Shown here: positions 53,707 to 64,000 of the stretch, in pieces
Numbering within the stretch: position 1 is the stretch's first letter
How the letters are laid out: every line of letters begins with the position of its first letter
Assembly: GCA_009809945.1 (NCBI GenBank)
Contig: WTPW01000658.1
Coordinates: forward strand, 51,511-115,510
Origin: Gigaspora margarita
Lineage: Eukaryota > Glomeromycota > Glomeromycetes > Diversisporales > Gigasporaceae
DNA length: 64,000 nucleotides
Direction: 5' to 3'
The notes under the pieces: model-generated
What the model was told of the DNA's origin: nothing
Database searches by the model: none
Seen by the model: the letters and a program-made list of their open reading frames with translations, nothing else
Position numbers and translations under genes: made by a program

Positions 53707-54850
53707 GCGGTAGGCAGCATGGCGAAATGTTTTAAATATTTTCGTCATGGTATTTCAAAATGCCATATGGCTAAATTATTTCGTCTGGTATAATTAATTT
53801 CGCCTGCTGAACTTTCGAAATTATTTTTGCCAATAAAAATTATTTTTATCTGACAAAATTATTTTCGCCTGATGAAATTCTGAAATTATTTTTATCTGAT
53901 GAAATTATTTTCGTCTATAAAATTGTTACTGTCAGTTGTATTATTATTTATAAGTTTATACATTAAAAATAAAGGCTGTTCGAAAAAAGATGTGGAAGAT
54001 TTGGTCCGAGAACTAAAAATCCTACTGCTCACTAGGACCTCGGAATTTATGGTTTGATAGTCTTTTTTTATATAATATTTTACTTCAATACTTTTCAGTT
54101 ACTTGAAATCGATGGTTATTTATACATTTACAAATAACCTTGGGCCTTTGCCACTACGACTTAAATCTCAAGACAATATGACTATTTAAAGTATCGGGGA
54201 ATCTATGACTAATGATGAGTAATTTATACTCATTTACATGACTATGAATTTAGTTCCTATCATTTGAATACCAGAAGCACCTTACTATTGTTCTTCAATG
54301 GAGCACTGCTTAAAGTCAAACCTGAATTGGCATTTATTAAGCATTTCGGGTCCCGATTCATAGCTTGGACCCTTTTTTTTTTTTTGCTAAATCTGAGTCA
54401 CGTTATCCCTTCACAATAGTAATCATGTTTTTGCATCGGTATTGAAAAGTTATCAGATATGAAAACAACATAACAATTAGAATTATATAGTAGAAACAGA
54501 TTGATTTTTTATTAGATTTAACATGTTATCAGTTCGGGCAAGATCGGGTTTGAGAGGTTCAACAGTAATTCTGCAATAATGTTTTCAAATCTGTAACCTT
54601 TTAATACTGAAACAAAACATGACCACCATGCATATAAATTTTGAGAGGTTCAACGGTAATAAATTTTTAATATACTAAAATGTAAAGGTTTCAAGAAAAA
54701 ACTTCGCTAATATTTATTTAATATAATATTTAGTTTAAATATTATATTTAATTTTCGTAATTCGAAAATATTTTGGAATGGCGAAAATATTTTAGACATC
54801 CTAAAATATATTCGACATGCTAAAATAATTTTTGCTGCCTAAATTATTTT
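53707..54850. repeat. Candidate TIR element with AAATTATTTTCGYC repeats
   Basis: TAGGCAGCATGGCGAAAT at left and, as complement near 54845, TTAGGCAGCAAAAATTATTT. Both ends are followed by arrays of GAAATTATTTTCG / CGAAAATATTTT words (53720-53935 and 54750-54870). No clear target duplication, so the boundaries are tentative. Confidence 0.4.
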
Positions 54851-55336
54851 CGAAATTGTAAATTATTCACAATTTAGTCTATCTAAAAATAATTTGCCAT
54901 TTAAATTTACATCAAATGCAAATAATTTAGATACTCATGTATACTTGAGGTTGGACAACTCTTTTACTAACTTGAGAAATTGCTCCATATATATATTTTT
55001 CCTCTTATGATCCACTGCACCCACCCCTATTATGCCTCAAATAAAATTGTCACAGGAAACCCGTAACAATATGTATATGACCTTTTTTTTTTATTAAGAG
55101 GAAGGGTAAGAGTCTGGAGGAAGGGGGTAACATAAAACAAAAAATCAAATTGGTCACAGCTTACTACCACGGAGCATAGTTGAAGTTTATTTGATTGGTT
55201 GTTAAAATACCCCATTGACCATTCTCCAGATAAAGTATCGGCTTACTCACGAAACTTTCAAAAGATTAGTCAATACTTTCTAAAGGCGTTATTATAGTCT
55301 TACAATACATTAATTAGGGTTCATAGCTATAGATGC
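54851..55336. other. Spacer without recognisable gene
   Basis: A poly-T tract and a GGAAGGGTAAGAG / GGAGGAAGGGGG purine patch (55100-55130). Nothing else. Confidence 0.4.
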
Positions 55337-55425
55337 TGGTGAAATTATTTTCACTAATTTCACCATTTTACCACCAATTTCACCAATTATGGTGAAATTA
55401 TTTCACCTCATTTCACCACATTTCA
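55337..55425. repeat. Small foldback of GGTGAAAT/ATTTCACC words
   Basis: CTGGTGAAATTATTTTCAC at left, ATTTCACCACATTTCACCAG at right, bracketed by TCATAGCTAT direct/inverted words (55321, 55438). Confidence 0.6.
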
Positions 55426-56382
55426 CCAGAATCTATATTCATAGCTATTCATATTTCAAAATGTATATGATATTATTTTATTTCACAATAAGTGCAATAT
55501 TTATTTTACAACAAATATTCTAAGTTTTGCGACACAATCTGCTAAATAATATAACATACACGAAGATTTCTAAACACTGCTACTATAAAATGTATTTATA
55601 TAACCTAAATATAATAAAAAGGTAGAGTTTGGAATATTAGTTTCAGATAAGTAGTACTTTTTACTTATAGAAAACAAAGCAGAACTACATAGTTAAGACA
55701 ACTTTCACTTACTAATTGCTTAGGTCGCTGAAGCACTTTCTGACCTTTCAAAACTTTCGCTTCTCATTTGGTTTTTCAATCTTTTGCATCCAATTGCATC
55801 AGTTGTTAAAAAACAGTAGCTTTAAAGGTAAAAAAAAGTGATAGATTAAGTCATCGTAGATTACAGAAAAAAAATTTATATATCGTGACTATTTTTACTC
55901 ATTAATTGATAATCCGTTTCCAAAGGATGATCCAATTTCCATATAAAATAAAACCCAATGATTTTTTTGCATTCAAAGATAATGTGATTATTTGACTAAC
56001 TATATAAAGAATTATTGCTTTATTTAATGCACTAGAATCTATATCATATTGTGGAAAAGATTTTAGATCTTTGTGTTCTTTTGATAATAAGTTTCATTTG
56101 ATGTGAAGTAGCATTTAGAGCCCTAAATCTAGATAAGATTTCATTTAGAGTACAATTTTAGAAGACAAATTAACTCAGTATTCAGTTTTTTCAGTACTCC
56201 TTACAAACGTTTTATGAAAACTCACGTCTGCTTAGTTTTTTGTAAAGCAAAAATCAGCAAGCAAAAAAGACTGACTGGGCAGATATATGAAAGTATATAA
56301 TTGAATTCGGTTAGTAAAAAAAAACTAATTTCATATTACCTGTCTACTTTTATTTCATTTGCAACTCGCTAAATGTCTTAAT
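55426..56382. other. AT-rich spacer
   Basis: No coding, repeat or RNA signal that I can support. Confidence 0.4.
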
Positions 56383-56613
56383 CTAATTAGAATCTAGTGC
56401 ATTTTTTGTCGCCTGTGCCACAAACACTCTATAATACTGTGAGATCCATCCGTGAATTGTTGAAACTTTTGGTACTTCATCCTGATCTAATTCACCATTA
56501 TTTGCAAATTTTACCAATCTAATATGCATTTCTTTAGCTGTCATCTGATCCTTCGCATGAACATTTCCCAGTAAGAACATTTGCTCAAGCATTTTTTTTA
56601 CAGTATCTGTCAT
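56383..56613 (-). pseudogene. Large DDE-type relic, C-terminal segment
   Basis: A 76-aa open stretch (MLEQMFLLGNVHAKDQMTAK, then EVPKVSTIHGWISQYYRVF). This helix-rich, HTH-looking end resembles the C-termini of the long proteins to which 57000-60460 belongs. Same strand, correct order. Confidence 0.5.
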
Positions 56614-59600
56614 TCATTTGCCTTCACCTCGATTACCATATACTGCATTCTCATGTAACACCCATCCTTGATCCCAAGAAAAGTCAACTGGTTCCATAAT
56701 CATGCAAGTGCTTTGTTCAGTATTTTTATTTCAATATTTATTGCCCTATAGAAGAGTGATCAATATATGTTATCAATCATTTACTTACCTTCTGTATCTT
56801 TATCTCCTACAGTATTGGTAGAATCTGTTTTATATACATAGCAATTTTAGATTTAGATAATCAAGTTATGACCGGAAATGTTATTATTACCTATCATCTC
56901 AATATCGTCTATGTCCAGCTTTTGGTTTTCTGTATGCAAAGTTTGTAAGATTATCATTGATGTAAGTTGTATATTATACTTTCTTACCTCAGGTTTTTGG
57001 TAAAGCCATTGTCTATTTCGATTAAGGTCTAGTGTGTATAAATATTTTTGGTTCTAGATGAGAAAGCTCTTCATTACACAAATTAGTAATTATGGCAGGG
57101 GAAAAGTTAGATGAAGTTTCAAAGTGCGGCAATGGACATGCTACAATATATCCTGCTAAGGAACCTTCAATTGGCCATTGCCAAAAATAATATTTAGATA
57201 TTCCAGCAATTGTTTCTATACGTGGTTTTTTTCCTTCACATGCATTTGTTTTTTGATATCGATTTGGTTCAATGTTTGCTAAATATGTTTCACAAGATTC
57301 TTTATAGCAGACACAACATCAGATTCTTCTACTACATCACTTCCAATACAAATGTATCAGCATGTGCTATCTAAAAGTGGAAAAACAAATAGGTATTTTT
57401 GGTTTTTATAAACTTATTTTTTATAGAAAATAAAACTAATGCAGTATGGTATGAATCAATTGTAGTTTTTGCCTCACCTGGCTCTAGAAATAGCTATTTA
57501 CGAGCCTCACATTGTACTAATCAAACCAATGAGCCACAATTGTCATTAGTTCACTATTATAATAATGTGGTCTGTTATCCAAAATTATTTTAGCCACTTT
57601 GGTTTCTTCTCAATGTTGTTAATTACAGCTTCAAAACAAGATGCTGTGAACCAAGCATTTTGTTTCGTATCTGTGAACTAGTAGTTATAAGCACTAATGC
57701 TTAAACCTGCACAATCATTCTTTATACTATGATCCTCTATGTTATCATTCTCAATGCTATCATCCTCTATGCTATTATCCTCTATGCTATTATTCTCCTT
57801 TTTAGTTATTACCAAACTTGTGTACAATATCTATTCCTTTTGCCAAAAAATTCTTGTTTTGTTTCTTGCACTGTTTTCTCATTTTATAATCTATGATCAT
57901 AATTGCACCATCTGAATCAAAACTCATCATTGATATTTTATATTGTTCATTTATATAATATTTCCAAGCATGATGTTGAGAAAATATTTTAATTTTTCTT
58001 GCATTTCCAATAACTGTAAATTATATTTATCATTACTTTGTCAGTTTATAAAATCAAAAAAATTAGATAGTTCTGAACACTCTTAACAATGTAAATAATA
58101 CGGGTTTGAGCACTCTCCAAATGCAAATAGCAAACAGTGATCAATACAATTATCATGTAGTGGTTTTCCATCTAATTCAACTCTCAAATAGTGTTCAAAA
58201 TTTCTTTTGAGATGGTGACGTAAGTTTTTAATTTGTGATATTATAGAATCCTTTATATTTATTACTTAGTAGTTAGAACAAATTTTATAATAATAATTAG
58301 TTTATATAACTTACTAAGATTTTCTTGTCTGTAAATATTTGTCATGCAAGAGCTAATAAATCCTCAAATACTTCAAATCCATACTCATTGCAAATAATGC
58401 ATAATTCTTTCAACTCTTCATAATATCGAATATGGCTACAATTAGTTAGTTGAGTCACAAAGGATGTTCACTGCATTCTATACAGATATGTCTTATTAAA
58501 TTTCATCCATAAGGCTTCTTTTTGATCTTGCATATATAAAATAGGAACTCTAGTTTTGGAATCAACTAGGTAAGAACTTTGCACAACATTATTTTTAGCT
58601 TGAAAAAATACTAAAAATTGCTTTTCTTTGATTTTAGCCATTTTCTGAACAGATTTTTTGGGACATTCAATTTGTAGTGCACCAGGTCTGTTCAACTGAG
58701 AATATTTGCATGCGAGTTCTATTGCACTTGAACTAATCTAATCATAATAATTGCGATATCAAAGGTTTTAGAATTAAAATTTGAGTTTACCTTTGATTGA
58801 AATAACATTTATTTTGAAATAGGTGAATTATCAATTTTATTTTGTTTCAATAAGTTCGAATAACAATTTTATTATAAAAAAAATTGATTTTATAAATTAT
58901 ATTTTTTTCAAATTTTAGTTGTAAATACTTTTTTTTTATTCTAAAATCGCAAAAGTATTACTAGTCAAATAAAACTTTTATTCTTTTTGCTATATATTAG
59001 AATAGTCAAGAGGCAGTTATTTTTCTGACAATTCATTAATGAAGCTCATTTTATTAAAAATCTAATTCTGTTATTGCCATTAGAGTCAGGCTAGAATTAG
59101 AGTGTGTTTTATAAAAAAACTTGGTAAAATGAGCTTCATTGAAATACTATCAGTAAAATGACTTTTGTTTTTTTATTCTAATTTTTTTTTCTAAATGCTA
59201 TTTAGTAAGAAATTTAGTTAGTATATAATTTCAGTTTTTGAACTGATCTAAAGTTTTTTTCGAAGTTGTGCATAGGTAAATTGATTCACTATTATAGATA
59301 AAATTTGAGTTTTTCTATTTTGACCATATTTGTTGGCTGTTAAAGCACTTTGAAAACTATTCCAAAAAATGCTTTCTTCTGAATACTCTGTGCTTTTTAA
59401 ATTTTATGAGTCTTCTGAGTCTTCAGGTTCAAATTGTAAGTACCTAAATTCATATAGTGTTTTCAGATTAGCTTTATCAATATTGGATCTTTTGATCAAC
59501 TTCAAAATTCTTTTTTTATATTCAGATTTGGGATATGGCATTATATCAGTACATCTATACACACACAATATTGCTTTTCAAGTTCAAAGCTCATTCTCAT

Positions 59601-60460
59601 TCAACTTATAAGTAGATAGATAGATTATAAAAATTGCATAATAAAACTCGATTATTGTATTTTCTTGACATGTCCAAGTAATAAAAAGATTTTTTCAGTT
59701 TTCTAAAAAATTAGTTGCAATTTTTTATCATTTTATTTGTTGCTTAAATATTTTTTTCCATTTTAGAAAAATTATTTCAGTTTTCTGAAGTACAGGTTTT
59801 AATAGAATTTTCTAAATCTGTTGATCTATATGTTGAATAATAGGATTATTAAAACCGTAAAGCATTTTATCATCATAATGCATTGTAATTCTAGCTTGGG
59901 CCCATACACTATTAGCAGATTGGTTCTCAAAATGGTATAAGATTTGTTCACCTTTATAGAAATCAAGAGTGAAGATATTATGATAGGTTTTTTGTAAAGC
60001 TAGGGTTTTTAGCTTTTTTTTGTTAACACGGATAATGTAAATTTTTGATTTCCAATTTCTGATACCACTACAACATGAGTTCCTATTTTTAAAAAAATGG
60101 GCCTAAATGCTACTTTAGTTAATAACTTTTCAACTATCTTCTCATCGTTAAACCCAAGAATTGCTGGTCCTGAATATGCTGTTTTCATTTTTTTCTAAAA
60201 ATCATATGATATACGCTATTAATAGTCTAAGAAGGCATTGAACAAACCTCACTTGTTTCATTACCACTAATACAAATAAAGCCAGGTTGCAATCTATTTT
60301 CTTCATTTTGAACTACTTTTATGAAAAATTGTTGCTGGTTTAGTACAATACTAATGTGCATATGAAGTCAATATGGGACAGAAGTGGAAGCATTGTCATT
60401 AGATGATCTAGGTAACTACTCAATCATGTGCATAGGGACCATAGTGTATTGCAAGATACA
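56614..60460 (-). pseudogene. Large decayed DDE-transposase-like gene
   Basis: Minus-strand pieces in order. 60460-60240: LHMHISIVLNQQQFFIKVVQ, ENRLQPGFICISGNE. 60000-59800: YHNIFTLDFYKGEQILYHFE, ARITMHYDDKMLYGF. 58695-58468: CPKKSVQKMAKIKEKQFLVF, SSYLVDSKTRVPILYMQDQK. 58260-58100: KNLRHHLKRNFEHYLRVELD, LHDNCIDHCLLFAFGECS. About 57930: SFDSDGAIMIIDYKM (candidate Asp 1). About 57620: AWFTASCFEAVINNIEKKPK. About 57560: ILDNRPHYYNSELMTIVAHW (Asp 2). About 57480: FLEPGEAKTTIDSYH (Glu). About 57180: YYFWQWPIEGSLAGYI. Many stops and frameshifts; MITE at 59038-59140. I recall the family as multicopy in Rhizophagus-like fungi but cannot name its superfamily. Confidence 0.65.
59038..59140. mobile_element. 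103-bp MITE within the DDE relic
   Basis: AATGAAGCTCATTTTA and TAAAATGAGCTTCATT are perfect inverted ends. Inner CTAATTCTG…/…CTAGAATTAG words also pair. Confidence 0.75.
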
Positions 60461-60811
60461 TTTTGCATTCTGAAAGTAAACCAACACTTTTGTAAGTTGA
60501 TTTATTCATAGTTTACTATGCATTAAGAATCAGGTTTGGCATTTGCAATCATAAATTTTATTCTAATTAAATGTGTATCGCATTTTCTTATTTATTTTAC
60601 CCTATTGGCAAACAGATTTGCAATTAAATGTACTTTAAAAATTACAATTGACAATATAAAAAAAAGACCTCCACCAATCAAATTTATCTCTAATTTAACC
60701 AATCAAAATGAACTTCCACTATGTTCTAACACAGTAGAAATTATTTTATATGATATAGTCTTAAATTTTAAATTTATTTATTTATCTTAATTATTATCTA
60801 ATTGTTACATA

Positions 60812-60982
60812 CAGTTAGATCTCCCTAAATGCAAGTCGTTGGACCAAACTTTTGGCGGCTTGCATTTAGAAAAAATAAAAAAATTGCATTTATAGAGGTT
60901 AGAAATATATTTGGACCAGAAATTAAGGTTGTATTTAGAGAGGTGTTGCATTTAGGGGGTTGCATTTAGGGAGGTCTGACTG
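60812..60982. mobile_element. 171-bp mariner-type MITE
   Basis: TA duplicated (60810-60811, 60983-60984). Ends CAGTTAGATCTCCCTAAATG / CATTTAGGGAGGTCTGACTG. Several internal TTGCATTTAG repeats. Confidence 0.88.
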
Positions 60983-60984
60983 TA

Positions 60985-61388
60985 ATTAGCTGTTTTAGAT
61001 TAATTCTTCGTTTAACATCTCTACCTCTTGAGATTTCCCTTCAAATTAATCAATGGTCGATATCATTATCTGGTTATATTCTGGATTTTCAATACATTGT
61101 ATATTTATTTTACTTTTGTTCAATCACCCTCTCTTTTCGTGTAAATGAAAAAATTATGTTCCATAAATTGTAATCTGGGTACAGAATGGCAAGAACTGAT
61201 TATTAATATATCTAATTAAGATGGCTCTCAAACACCTCTATGGTTAAAAAAGATTATCTGATAAGCGATTTATAATCTTTATATTTTGAGATTTACTAGT
61301 TCTATATAAATATTTGCTACGTCAATGTTAGTATAGAAAATTCGATGATTAATATATATAAATTGACAGTCCGGTTTATGAATATTTG
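60985..61388. other. Spacer
   Basis: No recognisable feature. Confidence 0.4.
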
Positions 61389-61635
61389 GGGGTGAGTCAA
61401 TAGAAAAGGGACAAATTTTTTCTAAGTAAAAGTTTTCTTGACTTTAAGCTTAAATATCTTAACAACTATCTTAATAAATTTAATAATTTTTTTTTTATTT
61501 TAATTCTATATTAATTCAAGATTAAAATAAAAATTTTTTTAGCAAATTTGATTAAATAGTTGTCAAGATATTTTAATTTAAAAATTAAAAAAATTTCACT
61601 AAAAACAATTTGTCCCTTTTCTATTGACTCACCCC
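61389..61635. mobile_element. 247-bp MITE, GGGGTGAGTCAATAGAAAAG ends
   Basis: A perfect inverted repeat of ~28 bp (GGGGTGAGTCAATAGAAAAG, then GGACAAATT). Six-base duplication TATTTG at 61383-61388 and 61636-61641. The interior hairpin (ATATCTTAACAACTATCTTAA…TTGTCAAGATAT) is related to the 29.9-30.5 kb hairpins. Confidence 0.85.
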
Positions 61636-61641
61636 TATTTG

Positions 61642-62481
61642 CTATCATATCTGATATGGTAATTCCTATAAATGCTACCCAAACTATAAATTTTCAAAAC
61701 CTCACCCAAACCTAAATCATACACAGGAAAAATTTCAATTGAGTTCTCAAATCTTGTACATAGAAATTTTTATTGGATTAACATAATGAAAATTTATGTG
61801 CGGAAGGGGTGGAGCGCACATTAAAAAATTTTCCGCTCCCTAAAATTAACAAGATGTGCGTTCTGCGCATATTACTATTTTTAAGTTCATTTATGTTAAA
61901 GTGCAGTATATTAATTAGAATATATATCTATTTGTTGTTATATATCTTATTACACACCTTTAAAAAAATTTTTTGTGCACTATGGCCACAATTTTGATGC
62001 TAAATTTTCAACCCTGTTGGTGAGTATAACATAATTTTGGATAATTAACAAATTTATAAAATTTAAATTTTATAAATTAAAAACTAGTTAAATATCTTTC
62101 CAGTAGTCATGTTTATAAAGATATAATTTTTTTAGATGCGAACACTAATGGTCGTAATAATAAGCTTTATTTTGTTTACTATATTTGCCTACTAAAATTT
62201 TTTAAGAGTTCCATTGCTTAATTTAATGATTATAATAGCTCTTTGCTGAAATAAATTTTGAGGATATGTGTTAATGCACTATAATTTATATACTTCATTA
62301 TTATGATAAGTTAGTGTGTATAAAAGTAGTTTATTAACCATGATGTATATATTTAAAAATAAGTTATTTGAGTTTGTAATATATATATATATATATATAT
62401 TACATTAAGTTACATCTTAATTTGTATTAATATAGTCAAGTAAATATATAAAATATCATTTATTACTGTTTTATCATTTTT
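61642..62481. other. Spacer with (AT)n microsatellite
   Basis: TATATATATATATATATAT at 62376-62400. A GC-richer patch at 61800-61880 (GGGGTGGAGCGCAC, GTGCGTTCTGCGC). The 62-aa frame at 61809 is hydrophobic low complexity and unsupported. Confidence 0.4.
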
Positions 62482-62496
62482 ATAATGATATTCAAG

Positions 62497-63027
62497 AGAC
62501 CTCAGGTCCGATAGCATAGCGGTTATGCTCCGAGATCGCAAATCGGAAGGTCACCAGTTCAAGTCCCGCTGGTGGCGAACGTCAATTCTTATTAGAGAAC
62601 TGAAACACCATGGGAAGACAGGGACCCAGGACATCAATAGATGGACTTAATATAGTAATTGATGTAACAAACCCTGCAAGGCAGAACTTAGTTTGGATCT
62701 ATGATTTGTATAAACGAAGTCACAAGACGTAGTGAAGATCAAGTCACGAACTCCTGGCAGTATTTTTCGGAAACCTGGCCGTGCTGGTTGGTGGGATTCG
62801 AAGTCTGAGGTTAAAACTTGAAAAATAAAACTATTAGGACTTGTGTCCTACTTAGCCAACTCTTGGCCGCAGGCACATTATTAATTTGGTAGTCTGAGTT
62901 CGAAGTTCTGGTAAAAATTTAGAATATATCCTATTATGTAATAAATAATATGTATTTATTCGAAAAATTTAATAAAAGAACTACGAGCAGGTCTCGGTTG
63001 TAAAAACTCAAAAAAAAAAAAATAATA
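62497..63027 (+). mobile_element. tRNA-derived SINE, family 1 copy B
   Basis: Same head as 14707 (AGACCTCAGGTCCGATAGCA, TAGCATAGCGGTTATG, CAGTTCAAGTCC), same body words (AACCCTGCAAGGCAGAACTT, ACGTAGTGAAGATC, TCCTACTTAGCCAACTCT), and a 3' end GGTCTCGGTTGTAAAAACTC plus an A tail grading into AAT repeats. Target duplication ATAATGATATTCAAG (62482-62496) / ATAATAATATTCAAG (63028-63042). Shorter than copy A by ~90 nt owing to internal deletions. Confidence 0.9.
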
Positions 63028-63042
63028 ATAATAATATTCAAG

Positions 63043-63640
63043 TTTGCAACTCTTACCATTAAGGTGTTTCAATATTAACAAATTTCGGAGATAAATAGAA
63101 GTTTAGAAATAGAGTTTGTAATTTAAGTTTTATGAAATGAATCTTTATCAAAATACTATTTTTTTTTAAAAGTATATCTGTATAGATTACTTAATGTTTG
63201 ATTTTGAAACACTATTATGCTTAACTTAATTTTGCATAAATCTAATCAAAGAGAATATGAAGTCACTTATTAATCAATAAACTATTCATGTTCGCAAATA
63301 CTTATATTACATTGTATTTTATTCAAATTAACCCAGCCTATGAATAGGGAGTTGACAAATATTATAATTTAGGGTATACTCAACCAGCACCCTCTATGTG
63401 ATTAGCTAGTGATCAAGATGTTGTTCAAATCATAGTGATTAATTGATTAAAATTCATTGTGCAAAATGCGGTTTCTAAATTTAACCAATCAGTGCAACTT
63501 TATGAAAAAAAACCTTCAGATCTCATTCATCGAAATGGTAACTCACTTGGTTAGTTTATTCAATTTCCAGCTAATTGATTGAGGCACTTAAGAACACACC
63601 ACATGTCACCTACATCAGCAAATTTATAATAGTGTAATCT
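63043..63640. other. AT-rich spacer
   Basis: No recognisable gene or repeat ends. Confidence 0.4.
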
Positions 63641-63649
63641 TACGTAAGG

Positions 63650-63930
63650 TCTTACGAACCGTAATATAAGCAAAATATTACGTAATATATTTCAAAATAT
63701 TTCGAAATATCAAATTTTCGAAATATTATGAAAATAATTTCGAAATATTTTGAAATATATTATGAAATATTTCGGACCCCTTTCAAAATATTTTAGGACT
63801 AGGAAACCAAGCTGGATCAGTAAATTTGTATTCGAAATAGTTCAAAATAGTTCAATAATATTCAAATTCTGTACTACAAAAAGATCAGATTAGATCTTTT
63901 GTTTATAATTAGATCTTCTATTTTTTTATT
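63650..63930 (-). repeat. Repeat family with GAAATATTTC palindromes (copy 2)
   Basis: The reverse complement matches 14333-14690: AGATCTAAT..AAACAAAAG, AGATCTAATCTGATCTT, CTGATCCAGCTTGGTTT, then AAATATTTCGAAAT runs. Confidence 0.72.
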
Positions 63931-64000
63931 AAACGATATATAACGATTAACAGATCTTTAACAATTACATAATGTTTTGACCGTCACCGGGTATAAAAAA

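Noticed and set aside
57399-57593. 64-aa plus-strand ORF
   Set aside because: Antisense to the DDE-like relic, whose minus-strand reading shows the ordered motifs.
61809-61997. 62-aa ORF as a membrane protein
   Set aside because: Hydrophobicity follows from TTA/ATA-rich composition. No conservation or gene context.

Overview
The window looks like repeat-dominated nuclear DNA from an early-diverging fungus. A Glomeromycotina (arbuscular mycorrhizal, Rhizophagus-like) genome is my best inference. The grounds are the extreme AT bias, GT-AG introns in a transposase gene, a LINE with APE endonuclease, RT and RNase H, tRNA-derived SINEs, a Polinton-type protein-primed DNA polymerase relic, a Tnp2-type transposase, a FAR1/MULE relic, a Crypton-like tyrosine recombinase relic, and dozens of foldback MITEs. 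Several relics match families I remember as abundant in such fungi; that is recall, not a search. I found no ordinary single-copy housekeeping gene.

Layout. 0.3-7.8 kb: a minus-strand LINE with a perfect 20-bp target duplication, inserted in an older foldback element. 7.8-14.7 kb: MITEs, one unidentified gene relic and a dispersed minisatellite. 14.7-18.8 kb: a SINE and two MITEs inserted in a decayed family-B DNA polymerase. 19-23 kb: small repeats, a two-hairpin MITE and a ~130-bp satellite. 23.2-29.6 kb: a Tnp2-like transposase gene on the minus strand, disturbed by a 1,549-bp exact duplication with an N at the junction that looks like an assembly artefact. 29.9-31.7 kb: nested palindromes.

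31.7-35.1 kb and 46.2-50.2 kb: two diverged copies of a 3.4-4.0 kb segment. Each carries the same short minus-strand ORF (59/60 aa) with a TATA-like box about 60 nt upstream. These paralogous mini-genes are the best candidates for real host genes here. Copy-specific MITE insertions date after the duplication.

35.9-40.8 kb: a dense graveyard of nested MITEs rich in CACGTG and telomere-like motifs. 40.9-44.1 kb: a MULE relic broken by a 965-bp SINE (15-bp target duplication) and a 1.1-kb mariner-type foldback MITE (TA duplication). 51.6-52.5 kb: Crypton-like recombinase relic. 56.4-60.5 kb: a large decayed DDE-transposase-like gene. 61-64 kb: more MITEs, a second SINE copy and a second copy of a GAAATATTTC-rich repeat.

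Two patterns cut across the window. One foldback arm sequence recurs in at least seven elements that carry at least three different terminal types. A conserved loop (CAGTGAGGCG...CTARCAA) sits on hairpin stems of different sequence in two unrelated MITEs. Coordinates of MITE ends are by eye and may be off by a few bases where no target duplication is cited.
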